Source: Stappia stellulata DSM 5886 (GTDB lineage Bacteria > Pseudomonadota > Alphaproteobacteria > Rhizobiales > Stappiaceae). From it: DNA of 64,000 bases. Of this stretch, positions 51,469 to 61,212 are shown one piece after another. The notes under the pieces are model-generated. The model had not been told where the DNA came from, did no database searches, and saw nothing but the letters and a program-made list of their open reading frames with translations. Position 1 is the stretch's first letter. Each line of letters opens with the position of its first letter. Position numbers and translations under genes: made by a program. The stretch covers positions 310,001 through 374,000 of the forward strand of contig NZ_AUIM01000011.1 in the NCBI RefSeq assembly GCF_000423705.1, written 5' to 3'.

Positions 51469-52365
51469 TTACAATTGATTGACCGGGACCTTCAGGAAGG
51501 TCTTGCCGCTCTCGTCCTCCGAAGGCAGCTTTCCGGCGCGCATGTTGACCTGTATCGAGGGGATGATCAATTTCGGCATGTCGAGGGTGGCGTCGCGCTC
51601 GGTGCGCATGGACACGAATTCCTCTTCGCTGATGCCGTCGCGGGCGTGAATGTTGTGCTCCCGCTCCTCGCCGACCGTCGTTTCCCAGCGGATGTCGCGG
51701 CCGTTCGGTCCGTAGTCGTGACACATGAACAGGCGGAAGGCTTCGGGCAGGCTCAGAACCTTCCGGATCGACCGGTAAAGCTCCGCTGCATCGCCACCGG
51801 GGAAATCGGCGCGCGCCGTCCCTCCGTCGGGCATGAACAGCGTGTCGCCGACGAAGGCGGCATCGCCCATCACGTGGGTCATGCAGGCCGGCGTATGGCC
51901 GGGCGTGTGCATGGCGAAACACGTCATTTCGCCGACCCGGTAGGTGTCGCCATCCTTGAACAGGCGGTCGAACTGGGACCCGTCGCGCTGGAACTCCGTG
52001 CCTTCGTTGAACACCTTGCCGAACATGTCCTGAACGACCTTGATGTTCTCGCCGATGCCGATCTTGCCGCCGAGTTTGTCCTGGATGTAGGGGGCGGCGG
52101 AAAGGTGATCCGCGTGAACGTGGGTCTCGATGAGCCAGTCGACCGTCAGGCCGTTCTCGCGAACATGGGCGACAATCCGGTCGGCGGATTCAAACGAGAT
52201 CCGGCCGGCGGCGTAGTCGATGTCCATCACGCTGTCGACGATCGCGCAGGCCTTCGAGGCCGGGTCCTTGACCACATAGGAAATGGTGTTGGTTTCCGGG
52301 TCGAAGAACGCGGTGACGTCCGGACGGGTTTCGGCGTCGATCGGATAAGTCGCTTCGGTGGTCAT
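51469..52365 (-). CDS. persulfide dioxygenase-like MBL-fold hydrolase
   Basis: A 298 aa metallo-beta-lactamase fold protein of the ETHE1/Blh group, which oxidises glutathione persulfide to sulfite and glutathione. The metal site is THVHADHLSAAPYIQ (about residues 77-91), with HTPGHTPACMTH (about 145-156), GDTLFMPDGGTARADFPGG (about 164-182) and LFMCHDYGPNGRD. The Asp/Arg pattern GGTARADFPGG is typical of persulfide dioxygenases and not of glyoxalase II. AAAGGAGGT is a near-perfect ribosome binding site for the ATG at 52365. It works with the DUF442 protein and the YeeE/YedE pair under the ArsR repressor upstream. Confidence 0.93.
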   Translation of the reverse strand: MTTEATYPIDAETRPDVTAFFDPETNTISYVVKDPASKACAIVDSVMDIDYAAGRISFESADRIVAHVRENGLTVDWLIETHVHADHLSAAPYIQDKLGGKIGIGENIKVVQDMFGKVFNEGTEFQRDGSQFDRLFKDGDTYRVGEMTCFAMHTPGHTPACMTHVMGDAAFVGDTLFMPDGGTARADFPGGDAAELYRSIRKVLSLPEAFRLFMCHDYGPNGRDIRWETTVGEEREHNIHARDGISEEEFVSMRTERDATLDMPKLIIPSIQVNMRAGKLPSEDESGKTFLKVPVNQL

Positions 52366-52407
52366 GTCGGACCTCCTTTTCCGGTGAATGGTGTGTGTCA
52401 ATGCATG

Positions 52408-52848
52408 TCAGCCTGCTGGCTTCGCCGCGCGCAACCGGGCGGCATCGATCAGCTTGACCAGCATCATGCCCGCAATCAGCGCAGTGACAAATATGACCGG
52501 TTCCGAACGCCCCAGGCCAAGCGCCGGGACAGCGCCCCCGGGGCAGAAACCGGCAATGCCCCAGCCCACGCCGAAAACAGCGGCGCCGCCAAGCAGCCTG
52601 ACGTCGATGTCGTGTCTGGTCGGCAGGGAAAAGCCGCCGGCCAGCAGCGGATGTGATCGCGACAGGACCAGTCGGAAACCGATGGCAGTCACGATCAGCG
52701 CGCCGCCCATAACGAACGCCAGGCTCGGGTCCCAGGTTCCGGCGATGTCGAAAAAATTCAGTATTTTCGCCGGATTGGCCATGCCGGAAACAAGAATGCC
52801 GATGCCGAACACCAGGCCGATCGCGAATGAAAAGACAATCCGTTTCAT
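52408..52848 (-). CDS. YeeE/YedE sulfur-transport family protein, C-terminal-half type
   Basis: A 146 aa membrane protein, the DUF6691/YeeE-C half. It has four or so hydrophobic segments and the conserved Cys motif WGIAGFCPGGAVPALGLG near residues 80-98. YeeE proteins import thiosulfate or related sulfur species through conserved Cys residues. In E. coli, YeeE is one long protein; here the two halves are separate genes, 4 bp apart, which presumably form one channel. ATG at 52848 has GAGG upstream; a TTG at 52863 would lengthen it by five residues and overlap the upstream gene. Confidence 0.92.
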   Translation of the reverse strand: MKRIVFSFAIGLVFGIGILVSGMANPAKILNFFDIAGTWDPSLAFVMGGALIVTAIGFRLVLSRSHPLLAGGFSLPTRHDIDVRLLGGAAVFGVGWGIAGFCPGGAVPALGLGRSEPVIFVTALIAGMMLVKLIDAARLRAAKPAG

Positions 52849-52852
52849 GGCC

Positions 52853-53281
52853 TCAGCCTCCAATCACATGGCGAATGACGAAGACCGTAACGCCTGTCGT
52901 CAGCATGAACGTCAGTGTCGCGGCAATCGAGCGCGCCGACAGCCGGGCCATGCCGCAGACGCCGTGGCCCGATGTGCAGCCGCTGCCGTAGGAAACGCCG
53001 ATGCCGACGAGGAGACCGCCGATCACCAGCATTCCGGTGGAGGATGGCACCTCGATGGCGGGCATGGAGCCCGTGGCAGCCAGCAGCACGGCGGGGGCGG
53101 TGATCATTCCCGCCAGGAAGGCGAGGCGCCAGCCCCATTCGCCAGAGGTTGGCGGCGGCAGCAGGCCGCCGATCATGCCGCTGATACCGGCAATGCGCCC
53201 AAGGGTCGCCATCAGCATCACCGATGCCAATCCGATCAGGATTCCGCCGGTGAGCGACAGAACGGGTGTGAATTCAGTCAT
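52853..53281 (-). CDS. YeeE/YedE sulfur-transport family protein, N-terminal-half type
   Basis: A 142 aa membrane protein, the partner of the half-size gene downstream. The signature GVSYGSGCTSGHGVCGMARL (about residues 93-112) carries the two Cys of the family. Hydrophobic segments lie near 5-25, 48-70, 78-95 and 115-140. It is the first gene of the leftward sulfide/persulfide operon, and GAGGAG precedes the ATG at 53281. It faces the ArsR repressor across 143 bp containing the palindrome at 53409. Confidence 0.93.
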   Translation of the reverse strand: MTEFTPVLSLTGGILIGLASVMLMATLGRIAGISGMIGGLLPPPTSGEWGWRLAFLAGMITAPAVLLAATGSMPAIEVPSSTGMLVIGGLLVGIGVSYGSGCTSGHGVCGMARLSARSIAATLTFMLTTGVTVFVIRHVIGG

Positions 53282-53408
53282 GTCTCCTCGCGCCCCACGT
53301 TCGGAGGCGCCCCTTTTTGATCGCGGTGCCGAGGGGGCGGCCGCGCGTATCGATCACTGTCGAGCCGGGGGTGCTGCCGGCGTCCTTGATTGCAAATATA
53401 TGAGACTA

Positions 53409-53421
53409 TGCTAATTTAGCA
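53409..53421. promoter_or_regulatory. palindromic operator for the BigR/SqrR-like repressor
   Basis: TGCTAATTTAGCA is a perfect 6+6 bp palindrome with a central T, in an AT-rich patch 4 bp before the repressor start. It overlaps a TATGCT that could be the -10 element. BigR and SqrR bind AT-rich palindromes in similar divergent gaps. Binding would block the repressor gene and, at a distance, the sulfur operon. Confidence 0.65.
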
Positions 53422-53424
53422 AGT

Positions 53425-53718
53425 ATGAATATTCAAAAGATGGAAATAAGCGCCGACAGAGCGGCGTCGATGCTGGCCTCCATGGCCAACTCCCGCCGTT
53501 TGATGACGTTGTGCCATCTTGTGGACGGGGAATGCAGTGTCGGGGTTCTCGCGCAACGGGTCGGCCTGAGCCAGTCGGCGCTGTCCCAGCATCTTGCCAA
53601 GATGCGGGCGCTGGGCCTCGTCGAGGCGCGGCGGCAGGGACAGACGGTTCACTACCGACTTGCCAGCAAGGAGGTCAAGACGGTGCTGGAGACCCTGCAC
53701 GCGCTCTATTGCCCGTAG
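53425..53718 (+). CDS. ArsR-family sulfide/persulfide-responsive repressor (BigR/SqrR-like)
   Basis: A 97 aa winged-helix repressor. The HTH is VGVLAQRVGLSQSALSQHLA (residues about 39-58) and VHYRLA is the wing. Cys30 (LMTLCHLVDG) and Cys96 (LHALYCP) match the pair that forms a disulfide or tetrasulfide bridge in BigR and SqrR when sulfide or persulfide is present. An extra Cys37 (DGECSVG) is not part of the usual pair. No metal-binding ELCVCDL motif is present, so it is not an arsenic or metal sensor. Divergence from the YeeE/YedE-MBL operon supports the role. An ATG at 53440 is an alternative start. Confidence 0.9.
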   Translation: MNIQKMEISADRAASMLASMANSRRLMTLCHLVDGECSVGVLAQRVGLSQSALSQHLAKMRALGLVEARRQGQTVHYRLASKEVKTVLETLHALYCP

Positions 53719-53739
53719 GGGCGCGGATCGGTCAGTCGG

Positions 53740-55773
53740 TCAGCGCTGCGGGGCGATCGGCGACCCGCCGAGCACGACGCTCGACCCGTCGTCGCGCGTG
53801 CGTGTCACAACGCCTGGCAGTCTGGGAAGCGGGTTTTCCCCGTCGTGGGGAAGATCCCTGTCGGCACGCGGCGTCGACAGTTCGTTCAGCGGGCGCAGGA
53901 TCCGTTCGTGGATCAGCGATCCGACGTGAATGCGGGCCGAGGACATGCCGTCGGTCTCCACCCGGAACTGGCTCGGCCAGAGCCGCAGCACCCAGCGTCC
54001 ACCGGGCGTGCCTTCCGGAGTCTCGAGACTGTCGTCGCGTTTGATCAGCACAAGCTCCGCGCCGCGTCCATTCTGGATTCGCGGCAGGGCAGGCAGGTCC
54101 TCCGGCGGTGTCTGTCCTGCCAGAAAGCCGGCGAATGTCGCAAGCGACCAGGCCGGCGCCGGAACGTAGCCTTCCGGTGCCAGCGCACGTGCGAGTGCGT
54201 CCGGATCTCCGGCCCATTGCACGATCAGGGGTTCCTCTCGTTCGCCGTTAAGCTCGATCCGGTGGGCAGGCAGTTCCCGCCAGCGCGTTTCGAGCCATGC
54301 GTCGCGACCAAGGACAATGGTGGGGCTGACCGGTTGATACATTGCCAGCCCGGATTCGAAATTGCGCATGACATGCGCGCTTCCGACGGAAATCATGGTG
54401 ACGCTCACCAGGCCGGCCAGGGCCCAGCGGCCGATCTTCTCGTTGTGGATCGACCCGAACACAAAGGCGAAGGCCGCGACCATGGCCGTGCCGAAGGCAA
54501 GCCCGCCGATCACGTCGCTGACCCAATGCGCCCCGAGATAGACCCGCGAGAAGGCGATCGACCCGATCAGCGCAACGGCGACGGAGAAAACCCCGGCCTT
54601 GATCAGCGGCGAACGGTCGTGGGCGACGAGCACGGCGATGATGCCGTAGAGAACGGTGTTCAGTGTCGCGTGTCCCGAGGGAAACGACAGCGCGTCGGCG
54701 CCGGTATAGAGATCGATGGGCCGCGCGCGGTGGAGCAGGAGTTTCAGCAACGGCACGAAGACCGCAGCGCCGGCGATGGCGATCAGGAAGCCGGTTGCCC
54801 GTCGCCACGCCCGCCGAATGAACAGATAGACGATCACCACGCAGGCGACGACGGAGGTCACGATTCCGTCGCCGAGCATCGTCATCGTCGTCATGAACCC
54901 GTCGGCGGCCGGTGTCCGCAAGCCCTGGAAGAGGTTGCGCATTGCCGTGTCGGCCCGTTGCAATCCGTTGTCGGGCGAAATCGCCGCGGCCAGGGCGACA
55001 AACACCGGTACGGTGATCAGCAACAAGGTGGCGGAGACCAGCATGCCGGCGGAGCGCGGGTGGGCGGGGTCGAGCATGCGTGCAAACCATTTGGAAAAGC
55101 GGGACTTGCGCTGGGCAAGCCGCGCGACGATGCGGGACCGGCTGCCGGCATAGAGCGGCAGCACGATCAGGATCAGCCAGCGCGCCAGCATGACGGCAAC
55201 GAACAGCACGACAAGGAAGATGCCGAGCACGGTGGCAAGTCGGCCGCTGATCTCGCCCAGCGCCCCGAACGCCGTGCCGGCCACGACGCCTGGCCCCAGA
55301 TGGACGATCGTCCAGGCGATCGCGGAGGTGACGTTGATGACGGTAAAGCGGGTCGCATTCATGCCGACCATGCCGGCGATGCCGGGCACGATCGCTTTCA
55401 CGCCGGGAACGAAGCGGCCGATGAACACACTCTTTCCGCCGTGCCGGAGGAAATAGGCTTCGCCACGTTCCACCAGCGTACGGTACCGGCTGAACGGCCA
55501 GACCGACTTGATCCGGTCCTTGTAGACATGTCCGATCCAGTAGGAAATGGCATCGCCGGCGATCGCTCCCAGCATCGTCCAGATGAAGATCGGCCAGGGA
55601 TCGAGCTTGCCAAGTCCGACCAATGTGCCGGCGCCGACCAGAACCACCGTCGAGGGCACGACCATGCCAATCAGGAACAGGGCCTCGCCCATGGCGATCA
55701 GAAACACCACCGCATTGGCAAGCGTGGGGTTTTCGCCGATGAAGGTGACGAGTTGATTCAGGAGATCGGTCAC
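53740..55773 (-). CDS. DedA - PAP2 phosphatase - LssY C-terminal fusion membrane protein
   Basis: A 677 aa fusion. Residues about 1-210 are a DedA/SNARE-associated domain (GEALFLIGMVVPSTVVLVGA, GAIAGDAISYWIGHVYKD, GRFVPGVKAIVPGIAGMVGM), often tied to lipid recycling across the membrane. Residues about 280-470 are a PAP2 phosphatase: KLLLHRARP, SFPSGHATLN and SRVYLGAHWVSDVIGG are the three catalytic motifs, all intact. The last 170 residues resemble the LssY C-terminal domain. A lipid-pyrophosphate phosphatase linked to a DedA flippase-like unit is a sensible pairing, for example undecaprenyl pyrophosphate recycling. A GTG at 55773 is the chosen start because the domain begins there; it has only a weak ribosome binding site. 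Confidence 0.9.
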   Translation of the reverse strand: MTDLLNQLVTFIGENPTLANAVVFLIAMGEALFLIGMVVPSTVVLVGAGTLVGLGKLDPWPIFIWTMLGAIAGDAISYWIGHVYKDRIKSVWPFSRYRTLVERGEAYFLRHGGKSVFIGRFVPGVKAIVPGIAGMVGMNATRFTVINVTSAIAWTIVHLGPGVVAGTAFGALGEISGRLATVLGIFLVVLFVAVMLARWLILIVLPLYAGSRSRIVARLAQRKSRFSKWFARMLDPAHPRSAGMLVSATLLLITVPVFVALAAAISPDNGLQRADTAMRNLFQGLRTPAADGFMTTMTMLGDGIVTSVVACVVIVYLFIRRAWRRATGFLIAIAGAAVFVPLLKLLLHRARPIDLYTGADALSFPSGHATLNTVLYGIIAVLVAHDRSPLIKAGVFSVAVALIGSIAFSRVYLGAHWVSDVIGGLAFGTAMVAAFAFVFGSIHNEKIGRWALAGLVSVTMISVGSAHVMRNFESGLAMYQPVSPTIVLGRDAWLETRWRELPAHRIELNGEREEPLIVQWAGDPDALARALAPEGYVPAPAWSLATFAGFLAGQTPPEDLPALPRIQNGRGAELVLIKRDDSLETPEGTPGGRWVLRLWPSQFRVETDGMSSARIHVGSLIHERILRPLNELSTPRADRDLPHDGENPLPRLPGVVTRTRDDGSSVVLGGSPIAPQR

Positions 55774-56013
55774 GTGGTGTTGCTCGGCGTCACTGCGCTG
55801 CGGGGCGTCTGAAGAGACCGCGCGAGGCGGCGATTTCCGTCTACATGTACGCGCTCGCGCCCGTCGCGCCAATCCTCGACGGGCGGGATTTTCCGATCCG
55901 GTCCGTCAGAGCGTATCATCGACATGATTGCCCCGGCGTCCGCGCCGCGTCACTCTGGGGCTGTTCCGGTGCCTGTCGGGCGCAGGGCCGGCCGGTTTGA
56001 AGGAGTTTTGAGC

Positions 56014-57483
56014 GTGTTCAAGTCAGCCTCTGTGTCCGTTTCCCTGTCCAAGGCGGATTTCAAGAAGCGCGAACCGGCACTGCGCAGCGCGCTTCTGGAC
56101 GCGCAGCAGGAGATGATCGCCTCGCGCGCCTTTTCCACGCTGATCGTGATTGCCGGGGTCGATGGCGCTGGCAAGAACGATGCGGTCGCGCGGCTTCACG
56201 AGTGGATGGATGTTCGCCATGTCGTATGCAACGCCTATGGGCCGCCCACCCGGGTGGAACGTCACCGGCCGGAAATGTGGCGCTACTGGCGGGACCTGCC
56301 GCCCCGCGGCAAGACCGCCATTGTCGTTTCCTCCTGGTACAACGATCCCTTGCGCGACCGGGTGCTCGGCCGCGACGACCAGTGCACCTTCGAGCAGCGT
56401 CTGGCCCGGATAAACCGGTTCGAGGCTTTGCTTGCCCATGAGAAGGTGCTGGTGCTGAAATTCTGGTTTGCGCTCGACGCAAAGGTACAAAAACAAAGAC
56501 TGGATGCCCTGCGCGGTGGCAAGGCGCGCGCCCGGCGGATTCTCACCGAATGGGCAGACATCGAGCATTCGCCCGATGCCCAGGCCGTTTTTCAGGAGGC
56601 CGCGCTGACCACATCGACGGTCTCCGCCCCCTGGATGGTCATTCCCTCGGAGGACGCGGAAGCACGCGATCTGGCGCTTGGGCGCAGCGTCGAGCTTGCC
56701 ATGACCCATCGCCTCGCGGCGGAGCCGGGCGAACCTGTTGCGGTACCCGCGGCGCTCGCCCGGCTGGAGCGGCCCAGTTCGGTCGAGGCGATCGACCTGG
56801 GAAAGCGGCTCGCCAAGGACCGCTATGAGGAGGAACTCGAGCACTGGCAACGCAAGCTTGCGCATCTCGTCGATCGCAAGGCCGCCCGCAAGCTGCCGCT
56901 GGTGGTCGTCTTCGAGGGCAACGATGCGGCCGGAAAAGGCGGCGCGATCCGTCGCCTGACCCGTCCAATGGATCCGCGGCGCTACCGGGTGCACCGCATC
57001 GGTGCGCCGAGCGATGAGGAACTGGCCCGTCCCTATCTGTGGCGCTTCTGGCGCAATGTCCCGCGAAAAGGTCAGACGGCGATTTTCGACCGGTCCTGGT
57101 ACGGACGGGTTCTCGTCGAACGGGTGGAGGGGTTTTGCTCGGAGGCCGACTGGGCGCGCGCCTACAATGAAATCAATGCGTTCGAGGCGGATCTGCAGGA
57201 GGCGGGAACCCTTGTCGTGAAATTCTGGCTGGCGATCAGCAAGGAAGAACAGCTCGCTCGGTTCGAGGCCCGGCAGGAGACGCCTTACAAGCGTTTCAAG
57301 ATCACCGACGAGGACTGGCGCAACCGGTTGAAATGGGATGCCTATGCCACGGCGGCGGGCGACATGATCGACCGGACCTCGACGGCCGGGGCGCCCTGGC
57401 ATCTCGTGTCCGCGGAAGACAAGCGCCATGCGCGCGTGACCGTCCTGAAAACCCTGTGCAAGCGGCTGAAGGCGGCGTTGTAA
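56014..57483 (+). CDS. pap: polyphosphate:AMP phosphotransferase (two-domain PPK2)
   Basis: A 489 aa class with two PPK2 domains in tandem that phosphorylates AMP (or ADP) from polyphosphate. The C-terminal copy is canonical: Walker A FEGNDAAGKGGAIRRL (about residues 298-313), lid MDPRRYRVHRIGAPSDEE and Walker B IFDRSWYGRVLVERVEG. The N-terminal copy keeps GVDGAGKNDAV and PPTRVERHRPEMWRYWRDLP, but its Walker B reads VVSSWYND without the DR pair, so it is probably a structural or inactive half. I chose the GTG at 56014, 8 bases after AAGGAG; in-frame codons run up to 55924. It ends one base from the convergent pobR stop. Confidence 0.92.
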   Translation: MFKSASVSVSLSKADFKKREPALRSALLDAQQEMIASRAFSTLIVIAGVDGAGKNDAVARLHEWMDVRHVVCNAYGPPTRVERHRPEMWRYWRDLPPRGKTAIVVSSWYNDPLRDRVLGRDDQCTFEQRLARINRFEALLAHEKVLVLKFWFALDAKVQKQRLDALRGGKARARRILTEWADIEHSPDAQAVFQEAALTTSTVSAPWMVIPSEDAEARDLALGRSVELAMTHRLAAEPGEPVAVPAALARLERPSSVEAIDLGKRLAKDRYEEELEHWQRKLAHLVDRKAARKLPLVVVFEGNDAAGKGGAIRRLTRPMDPRRYRVHRIGAPSDEELARPYLWRFWRNVPRKGQTAIFDRSWYGRVLVERVEGFCSEADWARAYNEINAFEADLQEAGTLVVKFWLAISKEEQLARFEARQETPYKRFKITDEDWRNRLKWDAYATAAGDMIDRTSTAGAPWHLVSAEDKRHARVTVLKTLCKRLKAAL

Positions 57484-57484
57484 C

Positions 57485-58393
57485 TCAACGCGCGCGGGGC
57501 GCCGGCATGACGACATTGTTGCTGGCGGTGTTGGTGAACCCTCGCCGGAATTCCCTGGGCGCGACGCCGGTGTGTCCGGCGAACACACGCGAGAAATACG
57601 CAGGATCGGAATAGCCAAGCTGGAAGGCGACCTCGGCGATGCGGATCTGCGTGTAGGCCAGAAGGCGGCGCGCCTCCAGCATCTGCCGGTCCCGGATCAG
57701 CGCCGACGCCGACCTGCCGCGTGCCTGGCGGCAGACGCGGCTGAGGTGGGGCGCGGTGACAGAAAGGCGTTGTGCATAAGCGTCGACGGAGTGAAGGCGG
57801 GTATACTCGCTGTCCAGCAAGCCCTGAAAGCGGGCAAACAGCCGTCCGCCTGCCGTTGCGTGATGCGCTCCGCGCTCCGAGGCGGGCGGGCCATGACGCA
57901 GGATCCAGATCAGCAACAGGGTCACCTGCGCATGCAGCGCCTCCGTTCTGTGCGGCGCCGGCGTGCCATGCTCGCGCGCCAGCGCCTCGAGTGAAGGCGG
58001 TGCCTCGCCCGGATTGGTGAGGAGGAGGGGGTGCATCAGCTGGTGGACGCGGTCCACGGCCAGCCGGATCGGATTGAAAACGATATCGGGGAGGGTCACC
58101 ACGACCCCTTCGGTGCCGGCTGTGAAATGAAACCCGTGGACGAGTCCCGCCGGAATACTCGCCAAAGTGCTGTCGTGCAGCTCATGAAGCGTGTCGCCGA
58201 GACGGATGCTGCCGCCGCCGCGGTCGATCCAGAAGATCTGGTGAAGCGCGGGGTGGCGGTGCGCCGCGATGCGCCATCGGCGAGGCCCGCTCCGCTCGTG
58301 CAAACGTTCGATATGCACAAGATCAGGAAAGCCCGCTTGGGCTGGCTCTCCCAGAAGGCCGTAGTCTGGCGCTGGATCAATCGTTCGGTTCAT
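57485..58393 (-). CDS. pobR: AraC-family regulator adjacent to pobA (PobR-like)
   Basis: A 302 aa AraC-type protein with an N-terminal cupin-like sensor (AAHRHPALHQIFWIDRGGGS, residues about 42-61) and two C-terminal HTH motifs (YAQRLSVTAPHLSRVCRQAR near 220 and IRIAEVAFQLGYSDPAYFSR near 265, the usual AraC signature). It is divergent from pobA and should activate it with 4-hydroxybenzoate, as AraC-type PobR or PobC proteins do in other alphaproteobacteria and pseudomonads. ATG at 58393 is preferred because the sensor begins there; the frame is open upstream to 58570, which would overlap the pobA start region. Confidence 0.88.
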   Translation of the reverse strand: MNRTIDPAPDYGLLGEPAQAGFPDLVHIERLHERSGPRRWRIAAHRHPALHQIFWIDRGGGSIRLGDTLHELHDSTLASIPAGLVHGFHFTAGTEGVVVTLPDIVFNPIRLAVDRVHQLMHPLLLTNPGEAPPSLEALAREHGTPAPHRTEALHAQVTLLLIWILRHGPPASERGAHHATAGGRLFARFQGLLDSEYTRLHSVDAYAQRLSVTAPHLSRVCRQARGRSASALIRDRQMLEARRLLAYTQIRIAEVAFQLGYSDPAYFSRVFAGHTGVAPREFRRGFTNTASNNVVMPAPRAR

Positions 58394-58395
58394 CC

Positions 58396-58414
58396 AAATA
58401 TTAGAGCGATATTT
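58396..58414. promoter_or_regulatory. AT-rich dyad upstream of pobR
   Basis: AAATAT and ATATTT are perfect 6+6 bp inverted repeats with a 7 bp spacer, directly upstream of the pobR start codon (58393), in otherwise GC-rich DNA. It could be part of the pobR promoter or an operator; no further evidence is seen. Confidence 0.35.
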
Positions 58415-58448
58415 CCATTCCCTTGTCCAGTCGCATGTCGCAAGGTGA

Positions 58449-59738
<1,290 letters not shown>

Positions 59739-59880
59739 AGGGGCGCCTTCAGCAAGGGGCCGGTTGCGACCGCCTTCATGCGCGGGCCGCGGTCTCATTG
59801 ACCGGCGAAGGGGCTTGAGGTGACTGGGGTTTTTGCCGACACTCGCGCTCCTGCTTGTCTCCCGTGCAATGAGTCGTCTC

Positions 59881-61170
59881 ATGTTCCTTGATCTGCTCGT
59901 GAAAAACGCCACCCTGCCCGACGGCCGTTCCGGCGTCGACATCGCCTGTTCGAAGGGGCGGATCACGGCGGTCGAGCCCGGGATCGCGGCCGAGGCCGCG
60001 CGCGTGATCGATGCGGGCGGACGTCTGGTCTCGCCGCCCTTCGTCGACAGCCATTTTCACATGGACGCGACCCTGTCGCTCGGCCTCCCGCGGATGAACG
60101 AGAGCGGCACGCTGCTGGAAGGCATCGCGCTTTGGGGCGAGCTCAAGCCCCTGCTCACCGTCGAGGCGGTGGTGGAGCGGGCGCTGCGCTATTGCGATCT
60201 CGCGGTTGCCCAGGGTCTGCTCGCCATCCGCAGCCATGTCGACGTCTGCGACGATGCACTGACCGGGGTCGAGGCGCTGCTTGAGGTGAAAAAGCAGGTC
60301 GCGCCCTATCTCGATCTCCAGCTTGTCGCCTTTCCGCAGGACGGGCTCTATCGCTCCGCGACGGCGGAGCGCAATCTGCTGCGCGCGCTCGACATGGGCG
60401 TCGATGTCGTTGGCGGTATTCCCCATTTCGAACGCACGATGGACGACGGGGCCCGCTCGGTTCGGGCCTTGTGCGAGATCGCCGCCGAGCGCGGGTTGAT
60501 GGTCGACCTGCATTGCGACGAAAGCGACGACCCGCAGTCGCGTCATATCGAGACGCTGGCCTATGAGACACAGCGTCTCGGACTGCAGGGGCGGGTCGCC
60601 GGGTCGCATCTCACTTCGATGCATTCCATGGACAACTACTATGTGTCCAAGCTGCTGCCCCTGATCGCCGAGGCCGGGGTGCAGGCCATTGCCAACCCGT
60701 TGATCAACATCACCCTTCAGGGCCGTCACGACACATACCCCAAGCGGCGCGGCCAGACCCGGGTGCCGGAAATGCGCAGCCAGGGCATCAATGTCGCCTT
60801 CGGCCACGACTGCGTGATGGATCCCTGGTATTCCATGGGGTCCGGCGACATGCTGGAAGTGGCCTCCATGGGAATGCATGTCGCGCAGATGATGAGCCGC
60901 GATGCGATGCGCTATGCCTTTGACTGCGTGACCGTTCAGCCGGCCAGGATCCTCGGGCTTGAGGGATATGGCGTGGAGGTCGGCTGCAACGCCGACTTCG
61001 TCCTGCTGCAAGCGGCCGATACGATCGAGGCGATCCGGCTGCGCGCGCGTCGGCTGGCGGTCGTTCGGCGCGGCCGGGTGATCGCGGAGAGCGCTCCGGC
61101 GGTCACGCGTCTTGCAATCGAAGGCCGCCCGGACATGGTGGACGCGGCCGCCTATGCGCCGGGGCGCTAG
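59881..61170 (+). CDS. codA: cytosine deaminase (amidohydrolase superfamily)
   Basis: CodA deaminates cytosine to uracil and ammonia. The 429 aa protein matches E. coli CodA in length and in its metal site: HFHMD (the HxH, about residues 59-63), VDLHCDESDDPQSRHIETLA (about 205-224, metal His and catalytic Glu), SHLTSMHSMDNYY (about 240) and FGHDCVMDPWYSMG (about 305-318, with the catalytic Asp). NPLINITLQGRHDTYPKRRG is almost diagnostic of CodA. Start is uncertain: ATGs at 59881 and 59869 and a TTG at 59833 all lack a good ribosome binding site. No codB transporter is adjacent; a P450 gene follows after 42 bp. Confidence 0.9.
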   Translation: MFLDLLVKNATLPDGRSGVDIACSKGRITAVEPGIAAEAARVIDAGGRLVSPPFVDSHFHMDATLSLGLPRMNESGTLLEGIALWGELKPLLTVEAVVERALRYCDLAVAQGLLAIRSHVDVCDDALTGVEALLEVKKQVAPYLDLQLVAFPQDGLYRSATAERNLLRALDMGVDVVGGIPHFERTMDDGARSVRALCEIAAERGLMVDLHCDESDDPQSRHIETLAYETQRLGLQGRVAGSHLTSMHSMDNYYVSKLLPLIAEAGVQAIANPLINITLQGRHDTYPKRRGQTRVPEMRSQGINVAFGHDCVMDPWYSMGSGDMLEVASMGMHVAQMMSRDAMRYAFDCVTVQPARILGLEGYGVEVGCNADFVLLQAADTIEAIRLRARRLAVVRRGRVIAESAPAVTRLAIEGRPDMVDAAAYAPGR

Positions 61171-61212
61171 ACGCCTGCGTTGGCTGAGAATTCGAGCAAG
61201 CAGGACACGGCA

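Noticed and set aside
53845-55812. A 655-codon rightward frame opposite the DedA-PAP2 gene
   Set aside because: Composition is typical of an antisense shadow; the leftward strand has three intact domains.
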